40,387 nucleotides of DNA, taken from an uncultured Telmatospirillum sp. (lineage in GTDB: Bacteria; Pseudomonadota; Alphaproteobacteria; Rhodospirillales; Magnetospirillaceae). The notes below the pieces were generated by a model. The model saw only the letters and a list, made by a program, of their open reading frames with translations. It ran no database searches and was not told the DNA's origin. This document shows, in pieces, positions 23,584 to 32,041 of the stretch. The translations under genes and the position numbers were made by a program. Position 1 is the first letter of the stretch, and every line of letters begins with the position of its first letter. The stretch is from contig CAIOJO010000070.1 in NCBI GenBank assembly GCA_903858635.1, positions 1-40,387 on the forward strand, given 5' to 3'.

Positions 23584-24683
23584 TTTGTTTGCTCCGCGGA
23601 TTTCCCGTTGAGGACAATCCTGGCATTGCCGGCGGTGCCGGCCAGGGCCAGGCTGCCATCCGCCGCTTCGACCACGCCGAGGAGGCCCATCGGCTGGGCT
23701 GGGGCCGCGGATTTGAAGCTAAGTCCGCCATCCGTGCTGCGCAGGATCTCGCCCCAGTCGTCGACCAGCACCAGCGATCCGTCGGCCAGGCGGATTCCGG
23801 CATTGAGGCCGGAGGTTGGCAGTTCGATCTTTTGCCAGCTGTTGCCGGCATCGGACGAGCGGTAGGCGTTGCCCCTGAGGCCGAACACGACGATGGTGCC
23901 GTTGGCTGCCTGGGCCGCGCCGAACAAGGTGCCGGGGCTGGCCTTGGCCAGCGCGGCAAAGCTCTTGCCGCCGTCGGTCGAGCGATAGATGTCGCCCTCT
24001 TCGCCGACGATGAAGACGGCATTTTCCGTCGGCAGGATGGCGTAGAGATGCCGGCGCTTGGGGTTTTCGATGTTGCCGATCGAGGAGCGCCAGGTCTGGC
24101 CGCCGTCGTCGGTGGTGAAGGCCAGGCCATAGGCTCCGACCACCATGCCGCGCTTGTCGTCGAAGAAATAGAGGCCGAGAAATGGCTTGTCGGCGCCATC
24201 GGTCACCAGGCCCTTGGCTTCCCCCAGGCGATGGGTCAGCGCCGGGGTGGACGATCCGGCGGCCGCCCGCTCGGCATCCTCCAGCTCGATCTGCGCCGCC
24301 ATCTTGCCGTCCAATTGCTTGGTCCAGGTCTCGCCGGCATCCTGGGTCGTCAGCACCACGCCGCCATGACCGACCGCCCAACCCAGCATCGGCGACCGGA
24401 AGAACACATTGGTCAGCAGGACGCTGACCGGAACCTTGGCCTGGTGCCAGGTTTTCCCATTGTCGTCGGAGAGCAGCACGATACCCGCTTCGCCCACCGA
24501 GACCAGACGCGATCCGGCCCGGGCGACGGCCGTGCGCACCGATTCGAGGCTATGCAGGGAGGGACGGGAGGGGCGGTCGAGGAGATCCCATTCAAGGGCC
24601 GCTGCCGGAAAACTGCCCACCAGCAGAAGCGAGACGGCGGCGATCGTGGTGATGCGCGCCCGCACGGTCTTCAGCATGCACAT
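23580..24683 (-). CDS. YCF48-related / BNR-repeat beta-propeller protein, exported
   Basis: The 367-residue protein has a signal peptide (hydrophobic stretch at about residues 12-28, cleavage near AAA-LE). At least six Asp-box repeats of the form S/T-x-D-x-G-x-x-W/F follow: SDDNGKTW, TQDAGETW, TDDGGQTW, STDGGKSF, SSDAGNSW and STDGGLSF. This predicts a periplasmic six- to seven-bladed propeller like YCF48/HCF136, which act as assembly factors. The close coupling to the RND gene suggests a partner of that transporter. The start is either the ATG at 24683 or the ATG two codons later at 24677; neither has a strong ribosome site. Confidence 0.86.
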   Translation of the reverse strand: MCMLKTVRARITTIAAVSLLLVGSFPAAALEWDLLDRPSRPSLHSLESVRTAVARAGSRLVSVGEAGIVLLSDDNGKTWHQAKVPVSVLLTNVFFRSPMLGWAVGHGGVVLTTQDAGETWTKQLDGKMAAQIELEDAERAAAGSSTPALTHRLGEAKGLVTDGADKPFLGLYFFDDKRGMVVGAYGLAFTTDDGGQTWRSSIGNIENPKRRHLYAILPTENAVFIVGEEGDIYRSTDGGKSFAALAKASPGTLFGAAQAANGTIVVFGLRGNAYRSSDAGNSWQKIELPTSGLNAGIRLADGSLVLVDDWGEILRSTDGGLSFKSAAPAQPMGLLGVVEAADGSLALAGTAGNARIVLNGKSAEQTK

Positions 24684-24735
24684 TCGTTGTTACCGTCTAG
24701 CGAAAGGCCAACCAAGTCTCGGCGTGAGATAAGCG

Positions 24736-24767
24736 GGGCAGGGCCGGCTGCTCGGCCGGCCCTGCCC
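24736..24767. other. perfect 13-bp hairpin inside the envelope operon
   Basis: GGGCAGGGCCGGC at 24736-24748 is perfectly complementary to GCCGGCCCTGCCC at 24755-24767, with a six-base loop TGCTCG. It lies between the DUF1329 stop and the YCF48-like start. There is no following T run on the minus strand, so it may act as an mRNA stabiliser or attenuator and not a full terminator. Confidence 0.7.
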
Positions 24768-24782
24768 GCATGGCAGCGAAGA

Positions 24783-26120
24783 TTAACGGACGCCTTCCGC
24801 CCCCAGGGAATCGCTGGTGTAGAAGCTATCCGGGCGGGGTGGAACAACGGTCAGGTACTCACCGACATAGTCCTGAACGAAGCTGAAACCGCCAGCCTGC
24901 AGGTTATAGACCAGGGAAGGTTCGGTCACGATGATCGGGACTTCCGGGATGACCACCGGGAAGATCTGCGAATGCCGCCACAGTTTCCCTTCGGCGTCGT
25001 AGCCGTCCATGATCGCCACGCCCCAGGTGTCTTCGTCGATATAGAGGCGACGCTTGGGGACGGCGTGCCGCTTGCCGGGAGCGACCGTGGCGTCGAGCAC
25101 CCAGACCCGGTGCAGTTCCCAGCGGACCAGGTCGGGATTGGTGTGATAGGGAACGAAGCCCTGTTCCTGCTTGGCACCCAGGAACTTGTTGGTGTTGTAC
25201 GGGATGTAGAGTTCCTGCTTGCCGACCAGTTTCCACTCGTAGCGGTCGGGCATGCCCCAGAAACCGTCAGCTTCATCGAAATAGTTGGCGCCCGACGCGA
25301 CGAAGTCGGGAGTGTCATAAGCCACCGTCGGGGCGCGGCGGACGCGTCGCTGGCCGACCAGATACTGCCAGCCGGCGCGGCCGGTGCGCAGATTGTCGCG
25401 CACCAGGATCGATTCGCCGGTCTTGAATGACGGCTCGGTGGAGGTGAAGCGCACCAGGAAGAAGTCGCCGTTCCAGGATTCGGCGGTTTGCTCGGGGTAA
25501 TTGTTGGGGGTGTCGTGGTTGTTGTCGAAACGCGCCGCCAAGGTCAGCCGGCCGTCGGAGGTGCCGACCAGGTTGGTGCCGCCGTATTTCCAGGCCACCG
25601 GCTTCGGTCGCAGGGTATGGTTCCAAATTACCTCCCACCCCGATTTCGGGATCGGGAAGGCAACGCCGCCCGGCTGCATGTCGACCGTATTCTCCGGGGT
25701 CAGCTTGGCGGTGGTGGCGTTGCGGAAGGTGCGGTCGTAATAGTACTGCGGCAGGGCCGCCGTGCGGTGGGTCGGATAGACGTCCACCCGGTAGGTCGGA
25801 TATTTCTGCAGCAGGGCCTTGGTACCCTCGGCCAGCTTGTCGGCGTATTGCGCCATGTTCTTGGCGGTGATCGAGAACAAAGGCTTCTCGTCGGGGAAAA
25901 GATCGGCCGGAAAGGCCTCGCCGTCCTTGCGCGGCCGCTGCGCGACACCGCCGGTCCAGGCCGGAATGGTGCCTTCCTTGTTGCCGGCGCGTTCGGCGCC
26001 GACCGGAGTCAGGGTGGTCTTCAGCTTGGCCGCCTCGTCGGCGGAGACGGCGGCATGTGCGATGTTGGTGGCGGCGAACAGGGAAAGGACCGCCCCAGCC
26101 AGCAAACTGTACTTCGACAT
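24783..26120 (-). CDS. DUF1329 protein (LolA/LolB-like fold), periplasmic
   Basis: The 445-residue protein has a signal peptide (MSKYSLLAGAVLSLFAATNI, cleavage at AHA-AV) and the DUF1329 pattern: TTLTPVGAERAGNKEGTIPAWTGG at the mature N-terminus, tryptophan/tyrosine-rich strands, GQRRVRRAPTVAYDTPDF and YIDEDTWGVAIMDGYDAEG. The family is predicted to resemble lipoprotein carriers that hold hydrophobic ligands. It starts 21 bases after the DUF1302 gene behind AGGAAAAAAG. The DUF1302-DUF1329 pair is widely conserved with RND transporters in proteobacteria that use hydrophobic substrates (recollection), but its function is not firmly established. Confidence 0.9.
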   Translation of the reverse strand: MSKYSLLAGAVLSLFAATNIAHAAVSADEAAKLKTTLTPVGAERAGNKEGTIPAWTGGVAQRPRKDGEAFPADLFPDEKPLFSITAKNMAQYADKLAEGTKALLQKYPTYRVDVYPTHRTAALPQYYYDRTFRNATTAKLTPENTVDMQPGGVAFPIPKSGWEVIWNHTLRPKPVAWKYGGTNLVGTSDGRLTLAARFDNNHDTPNNYPEQTAESWNGDFFLVRFTSTEPSFKTGESILVRDNLRTGRAGWQYLVGQRRVRRAPTVAYDTPDFVASGANYFDEADGFWGMPDRYEWKLVGKQELYIPYNTNKFLGAKQEQGFVPYHTNPDLVRWELHRVWVLDATVAPGKRHAVPKRRLYIDEDTWGVAIMDGYDAEGKLWRHSQIFPVVIPEVPIIVTEPSLVYNLQAGGFSFVQDYVGEYLTVVPPRPDSFYTSDSLGAEGVR

Positions 26121-26141
26121 CTTTTTTCCTCCCGATTCTTC

Positions 26142-27839
26142 TTAGAAGCTGGTGGACAGGGTCAGGGCGACCCAATCGCGGTCCGCATAGAGCTGCCTGT
26201 AGGAATAGATATTCCCGTGCGTCGGATCGGCGATGGAGCCCTTGGTGCCGAAGTAGGTCGTGTATTGCAGGGCCGCCTTCCAGCGATCCTGGTAGGTGCC
26301 GGTGATGCCCAAGGTGATGTTGCCGGTGCCTTCGTTGTTTCCGGCGAAGGCCGTCGGACCCAGCGATGAGCGGCCGGCGATACCCCAACCGACGGTGATC
26401 GGCAGGGTCACGTCGAGGCCCGGCAGAACCTGGAAGTAGGACGGTTCGAAATTGGTCCACAGGGCCCAGGCGCTGCGCGTGACGTTGGGATCGAGCGGCA
26501 TGCCGTTGTCGACGGTGATCCGCCGGTTGGTGGCGATTTCGCCGACCCAGGCGGCCCCTTCCCATAGTGGACCGGCCGGGAACAGGGTGATCGCCGAGAT
26601 ATTTCCGTGGGCGCTTTTGCCGACCGGATAGAGCGGGTTGTTGCTGTTGTTGCCTTTGCCGGTCAGGTCGAGGATGACGTCGCCGGCATTGCCGGCGAAG
26701 GGCTGGTTGTCGCGGATCGAGAACTCGCCGGAGATGTTGGTGTCGCCGGCCAGGGTGGCAAAGCTGACCCCGTAGACCTTGATGTCGGTCGGATAGACGA
26801 CCCTATATTGGCCGACGTTCAGCCCGTAGGCCGTGAAGACCGGGGGAAGGGCGCTCGGCGTCAGATAGAACTTCGGGTCCTTCGAATGGAAATTGGCGAA
26901 ATAACCGCCGAATTCCCAATTGTTGTTGGCCTTCCACTTGATCTCCATGCCGCCCTGGCCCTGGGTCTTCGGGTCGATGTTGGGGCCGCGCGAGAAATAG
27001 GCCGGACCTCCCGCCAGGATGGCATAGCCGCCGGCATCGACGAAATCGGCGAAGCTGAAATAGCTGCCGACCCCGGGCAAGCGGTCCTTGCGGTACTCGA
27101 ACTGGTAATAGCCGCCCAGCGACACCTTCGACGACAACTGCAGGGTGCCCGAGGCCTGGCCGACCGGCATCATGATTTCCTTGAACTGCGCACTCGGCAG
27201 CGACAAGGCCTTGATCAGGTCGATCGGTGCCTGCGCTCCGGCGATACCATTGCTGCCGTAGAACAGGGTCTCGCCGTAAAGCAGGCTGTGCCGGCCGACG
27301 CGCATCGAGAACGCCTGGTCGCCGCCGAGGTCGAAGTTGCGATAGACGAAGGCGTCGAGGAGTTCCAGATCCTTGCCGTGCAGAACTTGGGTCGCCGGCT
27401 GGAAGTGGTTGAAGGGAATATTCTGGTTGTTGTTGGTGGCCGGAGACTTGTTGGAGTTGTTGTCGTTATAGACCTGGTCGTACCAGGCGGCGCCGCTGAC
27501 GCGGAACCCCATCCGCTTCTGGTAATCCAGGTCGAACTCGGTCAACAGATCGCCGCGGTTCGACGTCATATCCCCCGATTTGAAGTTGAGGTCGCCGTCG
27601 TCCATGTTGGTGTTGCCGGTGTTGTTGTTGTACACACGGCTGTCCGGCGAGCCGACGCGCATGGCGGCGGTGTATTTGACGGTATTGTCCCAGCGGATCG
27701 TCACGTCCGGATTGCCGGTGTCGATGCCTACCGCTTGGGCGGTTCCGATGCTGCCGAATACGAAGGCCGCGGCGGCGGCGGCGGACAGAGCGATTTGTGC
27801 CGCGCTCGTCCTGCGAGCGCACAAGAACGACTTCCCCAC
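26142..27839 (-). CDS. DUF1302 outer-membrane beta-barrel protein
   Basis: The 565-residue protein has a signal peptide ending near AQA-VG. Alternating strands follow, asparagine-rich turns (YNNNTGNTNMDDG, YNDNNSNKSPATNNNQN) and a C-terminal phenylalanine (LTLSTSF), typical of a BAM-inserted barrel. Family landmarks are DVTIRWDNTVKYT, RVGRHSLLYGETLFYGSNGIAGAQ and YFANFHSKDP. It is the first gene of the leftward unit, so the promoter lies to its right. It probably forms the outer-membrane part of a hydrophobic-compound handling system with DUF1329 and the RND protein. Confidence 0.9.
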   Translation of the reverse strand: MGKSFLCARRTSAAQIALSAAAAAAFVFGSIGTAQAVGIDTGNPDVTIRWDNTVKYTAAMRVGSPDSRVYNNNTGNTNMDDGDLNFKSGDMTSNRGDLLTEFDLDYQKRMGFRVSGAAWYDQVYNDNNSNKSPATNNNQNIPFNHFQPATQVLHGKDLELLDAFVYRNFDLGGDQAFSMRVGRHSLLYGETLFYGSNGIAGAQAPIDLIKALSLPSAQFKEIMMPVGQASGTLQLSSKVSLGGYYQFEYRKDRLPGVGSYFSFADFVDAGGYAILAGGPAYFSRGPNIDPKTQGQGGMEIKWKANNNWEFGGYFANFHSKDPKFYLTPSALPPVFTAYGLNVGQYRVVYPTDIKVYGVSFATLAGDTNISGEFSIRDNQPFAGNAGDVILDLTGKGNNSNNPLYPVGKSAHGNISAITLFPAGPLWEGAAWVGEIATNRRITVDNGMPLDPNVTRSAWALWTNFEPSYFQVLPGLDVTLPITVGWGIAGRSSLGPTAFAGNNEGTGNITLGITGTYQDRWKAALQYTTYFGTKGSIADPTHGNIYSYRQLYADRDWVALTLSTSF

Positions 27840-28241
27840 TTGGCCCCTCCCACGAAAATTGGCCGAATTGATTCGTCCGTTTGGTCGCCGGGACTATGGG
27901 GGTCACAATCCCAGCCATGACACGGTACGGCAGCGCTCCGTGGGGGCTCCACTCAGGGAGAAGAAACATTAGTTTCATTGCGAACTACCGACGAATGCGG
28001 CCCCTTTCATGGGCTTACAGCGTTTCCGGGTAACGTCTTGATATTTCCGCAAGAAGATAAGCTCGCTGAGCGGTTGCGGCGGTGGTTTTGGCGATATCGG
28101 TGCATGGTGACCTGCCTTGAAAGGGAAGCCGGCGCTCGGTAGGTTCGCTGCAGGAACGGCAAAATGACGCGATCCTCGGCGCGGCGCGCTTCCCGATGAT
28201 GAGCGATGTGCCAGGCGCGTCTTTTCGAAAGGCGGAGCAGG
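27840..28241. promoter_or_regulatory. divergent control region of the DUF1302 and MDR operons
   Basis: This 402-base gap must hold the promoters of both divergent units. A perfect short dyad, GAAAC-ATTA-GTTTC, lies at 27963-27976, about 125 bases before the DUF1302 start, and is operator-like. AT-richer sequence occurs around 28030-28060. No known regulator site could be named and no gene is seen. Confidence 0.35.
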
Positions 28242-29264
28242 ATGCGAGTTTACAGGCTTCCCACGGCCGGCGGCATCGACAGCCTGACGATGGTCGATGA
28301 GGACATGCCGCGCCCGGGGCGCGGTCAGGTTCTGGTGCGGATGCAGGCCGCCTCGCTGAATTTCCGGGACTTGTTGGTGGTGAAGGGGCAGTACGGCCGC
28401 AGCCCGGCGCGTCCCAACCTGATCCCGCTGTCGGATGGCGCCGGCGAGGTGGTCGAGGTCGGAGCGGAGGTCTCCCGCGTCAAGCTGGGCGACCGCGTCG
28501 CCGGGATCTTCATGCAGGAATGGATCGGCGGCCCGATGACCCCCGAAGTCCAGCCTTCGGCCCTGGGGGGCGGTGCCCGCGATGGCGTGCTGGCCGAATA
28601 TGTGTTGCTCGACCAGCACGGCGTGGTGCCGATCCCCGCCCATCTGTCCTATGCCGAAGCCGCTTGCCTGCCCTGTGCCGCGGTGACGGCTTGGAACGCA
28701 CTGTTCTCCTATCGTCCGCTGGTCGCCGGCGACACCGTGCTGGTGCTCGGCACCGGGGGGGTCTCGGTATTCGCCCTGCAATTCGCCCGGATGGCCGGCT
28801 GCCGCGTCATCACCACCTCGTCCAGCGACGACAAGCTGGAACGGGCCCGGAGCCTGGGCGCCTCGGACGGGGTCAACTACCGGACGCGGCCCGAATGGCA
28901 GCAGGCGGTGCAGGACCTGACCGAAGGTCGCGGCGTCGACCATGTGGTCGAGGTCGGCGGCGCCGGAACCCTGTCGCGATCCCTGCAATCGGCCCGTTTG
29001 GGCGGGGCAATTCACCTGATCGGCGTATTGACCGGCGTCGCCGATGTCAACCCGATGGCGATCCTGCAGCGCAACCTGACGGTGCGTGGTGTCTTCGTCG
29101 GGTCGCGTCACATGTTCGAAGACATGAACCGGGCGCTGGCCTTCCACCAATTGCGGCCGGTGATCGATCGGGTGTTTCCGTTCGACCATGCCAAGGCGGC
29201 GTTGCGGCACCTTGAGTCGCAGACCCATGTCGGCAAGGTGGTGATTGCCATCGGCGCCGCCTGA
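28242..29264 (+). CDS. zinc-independent MDR oxidoreductase (quinone oxidoreductase / alcohol dehydrogenase-like)
   Basis: The 340-residue protein starts MRVYRLPTAGGIDSL. It has the GroES-like domain (AASLNFRDLLVVKGQY, PLSDGAGEVVEVG) and a Rossmann domain with VLVLGTGGVSVFALQFARMAG near residues 163-183. The catalytic zinc ligands of alcohol dehydrogenases are not in place, so it is an NAD(P)H-dependent reductase of the quinone or enone type. The ATG at 28242 follows GGCGGAGCAGG; an upstream in-frame ATG at 28206 lacks a site. It leads a three-gene rightward unit with the amidohydrolase 20 bases downstream. Confidence 0.88.
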   Translation: MRVYRLPTAGGIDSLTMVDEDMPRPGRGQVLVRMQAASLNFRDLLVVKGQYGRSPARPNLIPLSDGAGEVVEVGAEVSRVKLGDRVAGIFMQEWIGGPMTPEVQPSALGGGARDGVLAEYVLLDQHGVVPIPAHLSYAEAACLPCAAVTAWNALFSYRPLVAGDTVLVLGTGGVSVFALQFARMAGCRVITTSSSDDKLERARSLGASDGVNYRTRPEWQQAVQDLTEGRGVDHVVEVGGAGTLSRSLQSARLGGAIHLIGVLTGVADVNPMAILQRNLTVRGVFVGSRHMFEDMNRALAFHQLRPVIDRVFPFDHAKAALRHLESQTHVGKVVIAIGAA

Positions 29265-29284
29265 CCCCAGCGGGACGACAGCAA

Positions 29285-30169
29285 ATGAGCAAGTACCAGC
29301 CCAATATCGACCTCGCCGGGGTCGTGGCGATCGACATTCATACCCATGCCAATCTTTCCAGCCGGGCGCCCCGCGATCCCTGTTCGATCATCGTCGACGA
29401 GGCGATGGCAAAATATTTCAAGTCCGGAAAGCTGCCGACCATCCCGGAAATCGCCCAGTACTACCGCGACCTGAAGATGGCGGCGGTGATCTTTCCGGTC
29501 GACTGCGAAGCGGAAATGGGGCATTGGCGCATCGCCAACGAAGAAGTGGCCGAACTGGCGGCCGAGAACAACGACGTGCTGATCCCGTTTGCCAGCATCG
29601 ATCCGGCCAAGGGCAAGATGGGGGCCCGGGAGGCGCGCCGGTTGATCGAGGAGTATGGGGTCCGCGGCTTCAAGTTCCACCCCACCGGGCAGGGCTTCTA
29701 TCCCAACGACCGCAAGGCTTATGTTCTCTACGAGGCGATTGCCGCGGCCGGGCTGCCGGCCCTGTTCCATACCGGGCAGACCGGCCTCGGAGCCGGCGCG
29801 CCGGGCGGCATGGGGCTGCGGCTGAAATATTCCAATCCGCTCTACCTGGACGACGTCGCCGCGGATTTCCCCGAGATGCCCATCGTCATGGCCCATCCGT
29901 CCTTTCCCTGGCAGGACGAAGCCCTGGCCGTCGCCACCCACAAGCCGACGGTGCATATCGATCTGTCCGGCTGGTCGCCGAAATACTTCCCGCCGAACCT
30001 GGTCCAGTACGCCAACAGCCTGCTGAAGGACCGCGTCCTGTTCGGCTCGGACTATCCGGCGATCACCCCGGAGCGGTGGCTGGCCGATTTCGACAAACTG
30101 CCGATCAAACCCGAAGTTCGACCGTTGATCCTCAAGCAAAACGCCCTTCGGCTGTTGAGGCTCGTCTAG
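29285..30169 (+). CDS. ACMSD-like amidohydrolase_2 family hydrolase
   Basis: The 294-residue TIM-barrel metal enzyme shows IDIHTH (H19, H21), a metal histidine in FHTGQTG (about H162), AHPSFPW and the catalytic aspartate in FGSDYP (about D256). It belongs with aminocarboxymuconate-semialdehyde decarboxylases, hydroxycinnamate-pathway beta-ketoacyl-CoA hydrolases (CouO type) and related enzymes. A hydrolase or decarboxylase acting on a ring-cleavage or beta-keto intermediate is likely. The neighbours are an enone-type reductase and an acyl-CoA ligase, favouring a CoA-thioester pathway; this is inference. Confidence 0.85.
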   Translation: MSKYQPNIDLAGVVAIDIHTHANLSSRAPRDPCSIIVDEAMAKYFKSGKLPTIPEIAQYYRDLKMAAVIFPVDCEAEMGHWRIANEEVAELAAENNDVLIPFASIDPAKGKMGAREARRLIEEYGVRGFKFHPTGQGFYPNDRKAYVLYEAIAAAGLPALFHTGQTGLGAGAPGGMGLRLKYSNPLYLDDVAADFPEMPIVMAHPSFPWQDEALAVATHKPTVHIDLSGWSPKYFPPNLVQYANSLLKDRVLFGSDYPAITPERWLADFDKLPIKPEVRPLILKQNALRLLRLV

Positions 30170-30184
30170 GGTCAGGGAATAACA

Positions 30185-30253
30185 TTCACCACCAAGGGCA
30201 CCAAGAGGACTCACAAGATCTCACTTGGTGTTCTTGGTGGTCTTGGTGGTTAA
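30185..30253. repeat. dyad repeat of ACCAAG units
   Basis: TTCACCACCAAGGGCACCAA on the left pairs with CTTGGTGGTCTTGGTGGTTA on the right around a short core, so the transcript could form a long hairpin. It lies between the amidohydrolase and the acyl-CoA ligase. One arm recurs at about 11812-11834. CCAAGA-type spacers are known between genes of many bacteria (recollection). Confidence 0.65.
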
Positions 30254-30310
30254 ACAAAATCGTTATTGCATCGGATAGCCATCTGACGCCGGTATTTCGG
30301 GGAGCGGATA

Positions 30311-31915
30311 ATGTACGACAAGTTGCGGGATCACCAGCGTTGGGTGTTGCCGGAAGTACTGGCCTATCAGGCCAAGGCGCGCGGCGACAAGGTCTATGTC
30401 ACGATGACCAGCGGCGAAACCCTGACCTACGGGGCGGCGGCGGCGGATGCCGCCCGGGTTGCCGGTTTCCTGGCCGGGCTGGGGGTGATGCCGGGCGATA
30501 CCGTCGCCGTGATGATGCCGAGCGGTCTCGACTACCTGCGCATATGGCTGGGCATCGGGCGGCTGGGAGCGATCCTGGTGGCCCTCAACGCCGACCTCAA
30601 GGGCAGCTTCCTCGAACATCAGCTGAGCAACTGCGGCGCCAAGCTGGCGCTGTTCCATCGGGACCATCTCGAGGTCCTGTGCGACATCGCGCCGCGGCTG
30701 CCGGCAATGCAGACGGTGGTGGTGGCCGGCGATGCCTCGACAGCCGTTGCCGCTGCCGGCTGGCGCCTGGCCGGTTTCGACGGCTGGCGCGGCGCCCAGC
30801 CCTATGACGGCCCGCTGCCACAGGCCAAGGATATCGGCTGCATCATCTACACCTCGGGCACCACCGGGCCGTCCAAGGGTGTCCTGATGCCGCATGCCCA
30901 TTGCTATCTGTTCGGCTTGGGGGTGATCGACAATCACGCCATGACCGAGGACGACGTCTATTACGTCGTCATGCCGCTGTTCCATGTGAACGGGCTCTAC
31001 ATGCAGCTTTACGCCACGCTGATCGCCGGGGCGACGGCGATCCTGCGGCCGCGCTTCAGCGCCAGCGCCTGGTTGGAGGATGTGCGCCGCTTCGGCGTGA
31101 CCTTCGGCAATCTGCTGGGCGCCATGTCGGCCTTCGTCTTCGCCAATCCGCCCAGCCCGGCCGACCGCGAGCACCGTCTGCGCATCATTCAGACGGCGCC
31201 CAATCCGCCGGAGCACGAACGGACCTGGCGCGAGCGGTTCGGCATCCCCGAGGTGCTGTCGGGCTTCGGCATGACCGAGGTCAATATCGCCGTCTACGGC
31301 CAGATGGGGAAGCCGCGCCCGGGCACCTGCGGCAAGGTCTACGGGCGCTATTTCGAGGTCGAGGTGCGGGACCCGGAGACCGACGAACCGGTGCCCGCCG
31401 ACGCCGTCGGCGAGATCATGGTGCGTCCCCGCGTGCCCTTCGGCTTCATGGCCGGATACTACAAGATGCCGGAGAAGACGGTCGAGGCGTGGCGCAACTT
31501 CTGGTTCCATACCGGCGATGCCGGATCGATGGATGCCGACGGCTATCTCAGCTTCATCGACCGCATCAAGGACTGCATCCGCCGCCGCGGCGAGAACATT
31601 TCGTCGTTCGAGGTCGAACGGGCCATCGCCCGATTGGCGGGCGTGCAGGAAGTGGCGGCCTTCGCCGTGCCGGCCGGCACCGCCGGGACCGAGGACGAGG
31701 TGATGCTGGCGGTGGTTCCGGCCGAGGGTGTTGCGCTGGACGTCGAGACGGTGGCCCGGCACGCTGCCAGCGAATTGCCGCGGTTCGCCCAACCGCGCTT
31801 CATCGAGATCGTCCCGGCCCTGCCGAAAACCCCCACCGCCAAGGTGCAGAAGGCCCAGCTAAGGCAACGCGGCATTACCGCGGCGACCTGGGACCGCGAG
31901 AAGGGGGACGCGTAG
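30311..31915 (+). CDS. class I adenylate-forming acyl-CoA ligase
   Basis: The 534-residue enzyme activates a carboxylic acid with ATP and CoA. The P-loop YTSGTTGPSKGVLMPH is near residues 180-195. GFGMTEVN, FHTGDAGSMDADGYL and DRIKDCIRRRGENISSFEVE follow, then the C-terminal lysine motif PKTPTAKVQKAQLR. The ATG at 30311 follows GGGGAGCGG. It resembles CaiC and medium- or long-chain ligases more than benzoate ligases, but the substrate is unknown. The acid made by the GMC/aldehyde dehydrogenase pair is a natural candidate. A dyad repeat separates it from the amidohydrolase, so its level may be set separately. Confidence 0.92.
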   Translation: MYDKLRDHQRWVLPEVLAYQAKARGDKVYVTMTSGETLTYGAAAADAARVAGFLAGLGVMPGDTVAVMMPSGLDYLRIWLGIGRLGAILVALNADLKGSFLEHQLSNCGAKLALFHRDHLEVLCDIAPRLPAMQTVVVAGDASTAVAAAGWRLAGFDGWRGAQPYDGPLPQAKDIGCIIYTSGTTGPSKGVLMPHAHCYLFGLGVIDNHAMTEDDVYYVVMPLFHVNGLYMQLYATLIAGATAILRPRFSASAWLEDVRRFGVTFGNLLGAMSAFVFANPPSPADREHRLRIIQTAPNPPEHERTWRERFGIPEVLSGFGMTEVNIAVYGQMGKPRPGTCGKVYGRYFEVEVRDPETDEPVPADAVGEIMVRPRVPFGFMAGYYKMPEKTVEAWRNFWFHTGDAGSMDADGYLSFIDRIKDCIRRRGENISSFEVERAIARLAGVQEVAAFAVPAGTAGTEDEVMLAVVPAEGVALDVETVARHAASELPRFAQPRFIEIVPALPKTPTAKVQKAQLRQRGITAATWDREKGDA

Positions 31916-31949
31916 CCCTCCCGGCCAGGGCGGGATCGCGGCAGCCCGC

Positions 31950-32030
31950 AGTGGCACCGGCGTCCCTGCCGGTGTTGCCGACGCAATTGCCAGCTTCGCT
32001 GGCAACACCGGCGGGGACGCCGGTCCCACT
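31950..32030. repeat. dyad-symmetric intergenic repeat, copy B (AGTGGCACCGGC type)
   Basis: AGTGGCACCGGCGTCCCTGC on the left and GGGGACGCCGGTCCCACT on the right are close complements, with a second inner dyad GTTGCC ... GGCAAC. The same ends are found at 21046-21143. It separates the convergent acyl-CoA ligase and AraC-type genes, so it could act as a bidirectional terminator. The core differs between copies while the ends are kept, as in REP or miniature mobile elements. Confidence 0.8.
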
Positions 32031-32041
32031 GGGATCATCGC

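Noticed and set aside
28242-29264. Considered as a zinc alcohol dehydrogenase
   Set aside because: The cysteine/histidine zinc ligands at the catalytic and structural sites are missing, so the quinone-oxidoreductase class fits better.
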